Source of the DNA: JAJTHY01 sp964458795
Lineage (GTDB): Bacteria; Pseudomonadota; Alphaproteobacteria; Rickettsiales; Midichloriaceae
Assembly (NCBI GenBank): GCA_964458795.1
Contig: CAYWJW010000039.1
Location: forward strand, 1-15,693
Direction of reading: 5' to 3'
DNA: 15,693 nucleotides
In this document: positions 11,777-15,693 of the stretch, one piece after another
Layout: each line of letters opens with the position of its first letter
How positions within the stretch are numbered: position 1 is the stretch's first letter
Made by a program: the position numbers and the translations under genes
The notes under the pieces: model-generated
What the model was told of the DNA's origin: nothing
The model's database searches: none
What the model saw: the letters and a program-made list of their open reading frames with translations, nothing else

Positions 11777-13181
11777 TTATGCTTCTCCTTATTTCACTTG
11801 CATCAATGCCTAAAGTATTGAATAGGCTTGTTACTTTGTTACACAATGCAATTAAGTCTTCTGAGCTATTACCCTCAACGCGAACTACTAATGAATTTTG
11901 AGTGTTGGAAGCTCGGATTAACCACCAGCCATCCTTCTCTTGAACTCTTATGCCATCAAGATCATTAAATGCTAATTGCTGTTTATGCAGTATAGATTTT
12001 AAATCATCTATTATTGCGAATTTAATACTATCATCAACTTCAATTCTTAGTTCGGGAGTTGTATGAGTTTTAGGTAGCTGGTCTATAGTTTCTGCGATTG
12101 TAGCATCGGTATTGCTTAATATATTAATAAGCTTACATGCTCCAAAGAGAGCATCATCAAATCCATAGTAATCTTCGCCAAAGAATAGATGACCACTCAT
12201 TTCACCAGCGAGTAATGCAGCTTCTTCTCGCATTTTAGCTTTAATCAATGAATGCCCAGTTTTCCAAATTATAGGTGTGCCACCTAACTCAGCTATTTTA
12301 GAAAGAATTAAATCGCTGGTTTTAACATCGGCGATAATCTTTGCACCCGGCTTTCTCTGCAATAAATCCTGCGCGAGTATCAAGAGAGTTTGATCTCCAA
12401 AGATAATCCGTCCTTTGTTATCTATAACACCAAGTCTGTCACCATCGCCATCGAAAGCGAAGCCTATGTCACAATTATTGTTTAGTACCAGATTTATTAA
12501 TTCTTCCATATTTTCTGGAATAGTGGGGTCTGGATGGTGATTTGGAAAAGTCCCGTCAATGTAAGTATTAGTAAGGAAATGTTCGGCATCTATTACTTTA
12601 GTAAGCATTTCAACCAGTTCTCCAGTAGCGCCATTGCCTGGATCCCATGCTATCTTAAGTTTCTTCCCAACTTTTTTAGCAGCATTTTGTTTTAAGCTTT
12701 GGATATATTCAGGACGTATGTCTATGAATTCAATCGCACCATTCCCATCAACAAATTGTGCATCTGCTGCGATTTTAGATAAGCGTTGTATGCGTTCACC
12801 ATAAAAGGATTTGCCTTGATAAATAATTTTAAATCCATTTTGATCTGCAGGGTTATGTGATCCTGTGATCATGACACCGGCTGTTGTATCCTTTGTTATT
12901 GCGGCATAGTATAAGGTGGGTGTTGCAATCAAGCCTATATCAATAATTGTCATTCCAGAAAGTAGTAAGCCTTCTGTTAAGGCGGCATGTAGATCAGGTG
13001 ACGACAATCTTCCATCACGCCCGATGCAGACTGTCATAGGTAAACTTTCTTGGCTAATTAGGCTGGCGATAGATCTTCCCAAAAAATAAGCGTCCTTTGG
13101 ATTTAGATTTACGGAATACTTGCCTCTTATATCATAGGCACGCATTATTTCCGGATTGAAGATATATGGTGAGTTTTGCAT
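11769..13181 (-). CDS. phosphomannomutase/phosphoglucomutase (alpha-D-phosphohexomutase)
   Basis: Interconverts hexose 1- and 6-phosphates (mannose and/or glucose), feeding nucleotide-sugar synthesis for lipopolysaccharide or other glycans. The 470-aa protein has all four family loops: TGSHNP (106-111, phosphoserine S108), metal-binding DGDGDR (244-249), sugar-binding GEMSGH (326-331) and phosphate-binding RVEGNS (434-439). This pattern fits the AlgC/ManB (PMM/PGM) subgroup rather than phosphoglucosamine mutase GlmM. Substrate preference cannot be settled from sequence alone. It is followed by nagZ with an 8-nt overlap and preceded by tilS 52 nt upstream. Confidence 0.92.
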   Translation of the reverse strand: MQNSPYIFNPEIMRAYDIRGKYSVNLNPKDAYFLGRSIASLISQESLPMTVCIGRDGRLSSPDLHAALTEGLLLSGMTIIDIGLIATPTLYYAAITKDTTAGVMITGSHNPADQNGFKIIYQGKSFYGERIQRLSKIAADAQFVDGNGAIEFIDIRPEYIQSLKQNAAKKVGKKLKIAWDPGNGATGELVEMLTKVIDAEHFLTNTYIDGTFPNHHPDPTIPENMEELINLVLNNNCDIGFAFDGDGDRLGVIDNKGRIIFGDQTLLILAQDLLQRKPGAKIIADVKTSDLILSKIAELGGTPIIWKTGHSLIKAKMREEAALLAGEMSGHLFFGEDYYGFDDALFGACKLINILSNTDATIAETIDQLPKTHTTPELRIEVDDSIKFAIIDDLKSILHKQQLAFNDLDGIRVQEKDGWWLIRASNTQNSLVVRVEGNSSEDLIALCNKVTSLFNTLGIDASEIRRSING

Positions 13182-13211
13182 CTATTTTCCAGTTTTATAC
13201 AAGTAGGGATT

Positions 13212-13239
13212 AGTATACATACATGGCTTACTATTACAA
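13212..13239 (-). promoter_or_regulatory. possible internal promoter of the mutase-nagZ pair
   Basis: On the minus strand TTGTAA (13234-13239, overlapping the tilS stop) and TATACT (13212-13217) are 16 bases apart, about 31 bases before the mutase ATG. It could let the mutase and nagZ be transcribed independently of tilS. Confidence 0.45.
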
Positions 13240-14466
13240 CCCTTTAACTTCTATTTTGATATCTGTATCGTAGAAGTTCAAATGTGGCACACAAAGTAGT
13301 CTGTCGCCTTTATATATAGCAATAAGTGAGTGTATAGCACCCAATGGTATTTCAACTGGTTTTGTCATACCAAGACTTTTCAGTTTTTTCCAACCATTGT
13401 GTCCTAAAGCCTTAGCTGTAAGGCCCTCGACTTCAATTTGAATTACAAGGTTATGCCATATATTGCTATGTTTTGGCTTGAGTTCTAAGGTTGTAGGACT
13501 TTTGCCAACTTCAAGGAATATATAGGTATGTTTTAAGTCTTTCACTATCCGGCATCCCATCAAAGTTCTGCTCTGCCTTGGCGTTAGAGTGAGCTTGGAG
13601 AGTAAGGTAGTTAAAGATGTTAATTTAGGTGACGGCAATTGTGGGTTTAGATATTTAAATGCGCGTACAAGCAGGCGTAATTTCATTTCTTCATGAAATT
13701 TATATACTGAATTATCCAAAATCAAAAAATTAAGTGGATGTACGTTAACCTTTTTAGCCCATATATTGCTTACTCGCATATCTAAGTAACTCTTAGCACG
13801 TCTTGCATTTTCTGCTAAAAGTCCTAGGCGATGATAGATCTTGTCATCATCAAATTCTAATGCATAGGAATTAAGTATAGATCTTGCTTTGATCCGCTTA
13901 TACTTATGGTTCATATTAGATGGGTCATTAACCCAAGGCCATCCGGTATCTTTCATATAATTCTCTATATGAATACGGGTTGTATCTAGCAATGGTCTCA
14001 AAAGAGTAAGTTCACCAAATTTTGTTTTAGATTTAATGGCGCTTATGCCATCTATTCCAGATCCTCTGATGATTCGCATTAATACTGTTTCTGCTTGATC
14101 ATTTAACGTGTGAGCTACAAATAGATGCTTAATTCCATGCGCTAAGCAATAATCATGCAGCAACTCATACCTTGCTGCACGCGCTTTGCTTTGAATATTG
14201 CTCTTGGGTTTTGCACCAATCCACTTGAGAACTGTGGTTTTTATGCCTTGCGATTCCAGAAAAGTACATATGAATGATGCCTCTTCAGAAGATTCAGATC
14301 TTAAACCATGGTCAACGATTAAAGCATTAAGTTTCACATTATTTTTGATGCACCAGTGCTTGAGTATGTGTGTAAGGCACATACTATCTGCTCCTCCTGA
14401 AACTGCGACAGCGATTTTTGCAGGGGGGCTGTCAAATAAATTATCTATTTTTAATAAATATAACAT
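13234..14466 (-). CDS. tilS: tRNA(Ile)-lysidine synthase
   Basis: ATP-dependent N-type PP-loop enzyme that converts C34 of tRNA-Ile(CAU) to lysidine so that it reads AUA and is charged with Ile; essential in most bacteria. The 410-aa protein has the PP-loop SGGADS (23-28), VDHGLR (51-56), HTLNDQAETVLMR (119-131), RGSGIDG (134-140) and DPSN (181-184). The C-terminal half is more diverged, as usual for the substrate-binding part. The start MLYLLKIDNLF leaves a short N terminus before the PP-loop, normal for alphaproteobacterial members. It is divergent from divK, with a 67-nt shared upstream region. Confidence 0.94.
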   Translation of the reverse strand: MLYLLKIDNLFDSPPAKIAVAVSGGADSMCLTHILKHWCIKNNVKLNALIVDHGLRSESSEEASFICTFLESQGIKTTVLKWIGAKPKSNIQSKARAARYELLHDYCLAHGIKHLFVAHTLNDQAETVLMRIIRGSGIDGISAIKSKTKFGELTLLRPLLDTTRIHIENYMKDTGWPWVNDPSNMNHKYKRIKARSILNSYALEFDDDKIYHRLGLLAENARRAKSYLDMRVSNIWAKKVNVHPLNFLILDNSVYKFHEEMKLRLLVRAFKYLNPQLPSPKLTSLTTLLSKLTLTPRQSRTLMGCRIVKDLKHTYIFLEVGKSPTTLELKPKHSNIWHNLVIQIEVEGLTAKALGHNGWKKLKSLGMTKPVEIPLGAIHSLIAIYKGDRLLCVPHLNFYDTDIKIEVKGL

Positions 14467-14533
14467 TCTTTTAGTTGATATTTTCTATCTTTGGTGGCTT
14501 AGAATACTACTACATAAGTGATACGAATTATAT

Positions 14534-14908
14534 ATGAGTAAAAAGATTTTAATAGTAGAAGATAATGAAATAAATTCAAAAATGTTGACTTGCTTTTTAG
14601 AACAGAATGGATTTCTCACAAGATCAATTAACAATGGAAATGATGTTTTAGACCAATGCTATGAATTCAGACCCAATATGGTTTTGATGGATATAGAAAT
14701 TTATGGTATTTCTGGAGTTGATGCTTGCATTAAATTGCGAAATGAAAAAGAATTTAAGGAGCTACCAGTATTTGCTGTAACTGCGTTGACTCATGAAAAA
14801 TTTAATAATGAAGCTCATCATGCTAAATTTGATGAATATATTGAAAAGCCAATAATACTGGGCGAACTACTTAATAAAATAGAAACCTATATAAGGCAAG
14901 AACAATGA
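14534..14908 (+). CDS. divK: single-domain response regulator DivK
   Basis: A stand-alone receiver protein (124 aa) of the alphaproteobacterial cell-cycle phosphorelay, where it modulates the PleC and DivJ kinases. Receiver residues are present: acidic pair E9/D10, phosphoacceptor D53 (VLMD), T83 (AVTAL) and K105 (EKPI). There is no output domain. The order divK-pleD, with the pleD ATG overlapping the divK TGA (ATGA), is the classic alphaproteobacterial arrangement and supports the name. No strong Shine-Dalgarno sequence precedes the ATG. The 67-nt gap to divergent tilS has TTGATA and TAGAAT, but the 19-base spacing makes this only a tentative promoter. Confidence 0.9.
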   Translation: MSKKILIVEDNEINSKMLTCFLEQNGFLTRSINNGNDVLDQCYEFRPNMVLMDIEIYGISGVDACIKLRNEKEFKELPVFAVTALTHEKFNNEAHHAKFDEYIEKPIILGELLNKIETYIRQEQ

Positions 14909-15693
14909 CTGCACGAGTGTTAGTAGTTGATGACGTAGAGTTTAACGTGAAACTCCTAGATACCAAGCTTAAACAGGAGTATTACCAGGTATATACTGCG
15001 GTAAATGGCAAAGAAGCAGTAGAAAAAGCAGAGGAGGTAAAACCTGATATAATACTTATGGATGTTATGATGCCGGAGATGGATGGATTCGAAGCCACGC
15101 GCATCATAAAATCAAACCCTAAGCTATCCTTTATACCTATTATCATAGTAACTGCGTTAAATGCACAGGAGGATAAGGTGAGGGGGCTAGAAGCAGGTGC
15201 AGATGATTTTCTCACTAAACCAATTAATGACCATGCCCTAATGGCCAGAATTAAATCTCTAGTACGACTCAAAGTGATGGATGATGAACTAAGGTTGCGT
15301 GATCAAACTGGGCGAGAATTCGGAGTTATTCAAAACAATCAAGAGGATCGAAATAAGCTTGAAGGAGCAACTGTGCTGATTATTGAGGATGATAAACACC
15401 AATTCGATATTATGGCCTCTAAGCTTGCTACAAAGGGTGTAACTTGCGTGCAAAAGGAGGTTATTGATGATTTGGTAAGTGGTGCAGATACTACAGATTA
15501 CAGTCTCATTATAGTTAGTACATTACTACTTGCAAGTGATGGCCTTAGATTTTGTTCAGAAATAAAAAGTCTTGATAAGTATAGACACACACCTGTTTTG
15601 ATTTTGGTTGATGAAAGCGATGAGGCTACTTTGACTAGAGGGTTGGAGCTAGGAGTTAATGATTACCTGCTATCTCCAGTCGAAGTAAATGAG
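14905..15693 (+). CDS. pleD: response regulator / diguanylate cyclase PleD (5' part, runs off the window)
   Basis: The first 263 codons are in the window, without a stop. Receiver 1 (about 1-120) has D9/D10, phosphoacceptor D53 (ILMDVMMPEMDG), the VTAL Thr and TKPI Lys. Receiver 2 (about 153-263) is degenerate: it starts ATVLIIEDDKHQ, but the phosphoacceptor position reads Ser in LIIVST and the Lys position reads Ser in LLSPVE. This matches the PleD plan, where receiver 2 is a dimerisation adaptor and a GGDEF domain follows. The GGDEF domain that would make c-di-GMP lies beyond the window, so its presence is inferred. It is translationally coupled to divK by an ATGA overlap. Confidence 0.9.
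   Translation, partial: MTARVLVVDDVEFNVKLLDTKLKQEYYQVYTAVNGKEAVEKAEEVKPDIILMDVMMPEMDGFEATRIIKSNPKLSFIPIIIVTALNAQEDKVRGLEAGADDFLTKPINDHALMARIKSLVRLKVMDDELRLRDQTGREFGVIQNNQEDRNKLEGATVLIIEDDKHQFDIMASKLATKGVTCVQKEVIDDLVSGADTTDYSLIIVSTLLLASDGLRFCSEIKSLDKYRHTPVLILVDESDEATLTRGLELGVNDYLLSPVEVNE

Noticed and set aside
14982..15272. Minus-strand frame of 96 codons
   Set aside because: It lies opposite pleD receiver 1, whose residues are clearly conserved.

Overview
The window looks like a piece of an AT-rich alphaproteobacterial chromosome, probably from an intracellular, host-dependent lineage (Rickettsiales-like is my best guess; Holosporales is possible). The grounds are the gene set (lipA, rsmH-ftsL-ftsI without mraZ or mur genes, divK-pleD, tilS), low G+C by eye, small palindromic intergenic repeats, and several genes with a eukaryote-like character. 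Genus and species cannot be read from the sequence.

Layout. 1-1180: a minus-strand unit of tRNA-Ser(GGA) and lipA behind one sigma70-like promoter. 1231-3480: a strong terminator, then two paralogous multi-hydrophobic proteins of unknown function (minus strand) that also share a promoter sequence. 3490-3620: an orphan copy of the leader found upstream of the third ubiquitin-like gene, followed by a REP-like palindrome. 3617-4528: a YbhN/AglD-like membrane protein (minus). 4713-7704: the cell-division cluster rsmH-ftsL-ftsI (minus), tightly overlapped. 7770-7994: a small membrane protein, divergent from rsmH. 8062-10818: three tandem plus-strand genes with the same plan, N-terminal ubiquitin-like (UBL) domains in series followed by a shared C-terminal domain with two hydrophobic segments. 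10820-14466: tilS-pgm/manB-nagZ (minus; tRNA modification, hexose-phosphate mutase, murein recycling). 14534-15693: divK and the start of pleD (plus), running off the window.

The most unusual part is 8062-10818. The second UBL domain of the first protein matches eukaryotic ubiquitin at about 35 of 69 positions in my hand alignment, keeping the Ile44 patch and Lys48 but lacking the Gly-Gly tail. No E1, E2, E3 or deubiquitinase gene is adjacent, so this does not look like a bacterial conjugation (Bil-type) operon. I infer a small expanding family of membrane-anchored ubiquitin mimics, possibly displayed to a eukaryotic host. The third copy is split by a 14-nt tandem duplication, the first has a repeat inserted at its 3' end, and the second carries two recent-looking UBL units that both begin MAKEKFFVKT. 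Together these show an actively duplicating and decaying locus.

The housekeeping genes serve lipoate synthesis (lipA), septal murein synthesis (ftsI, ftsL, rsmH), murein recycling (nagZ), sugar-phosphate supply (pgm/manB), isoleucine decoding (tilS) and cell-cycle/c-di-GMP signalling (divK, pleD).
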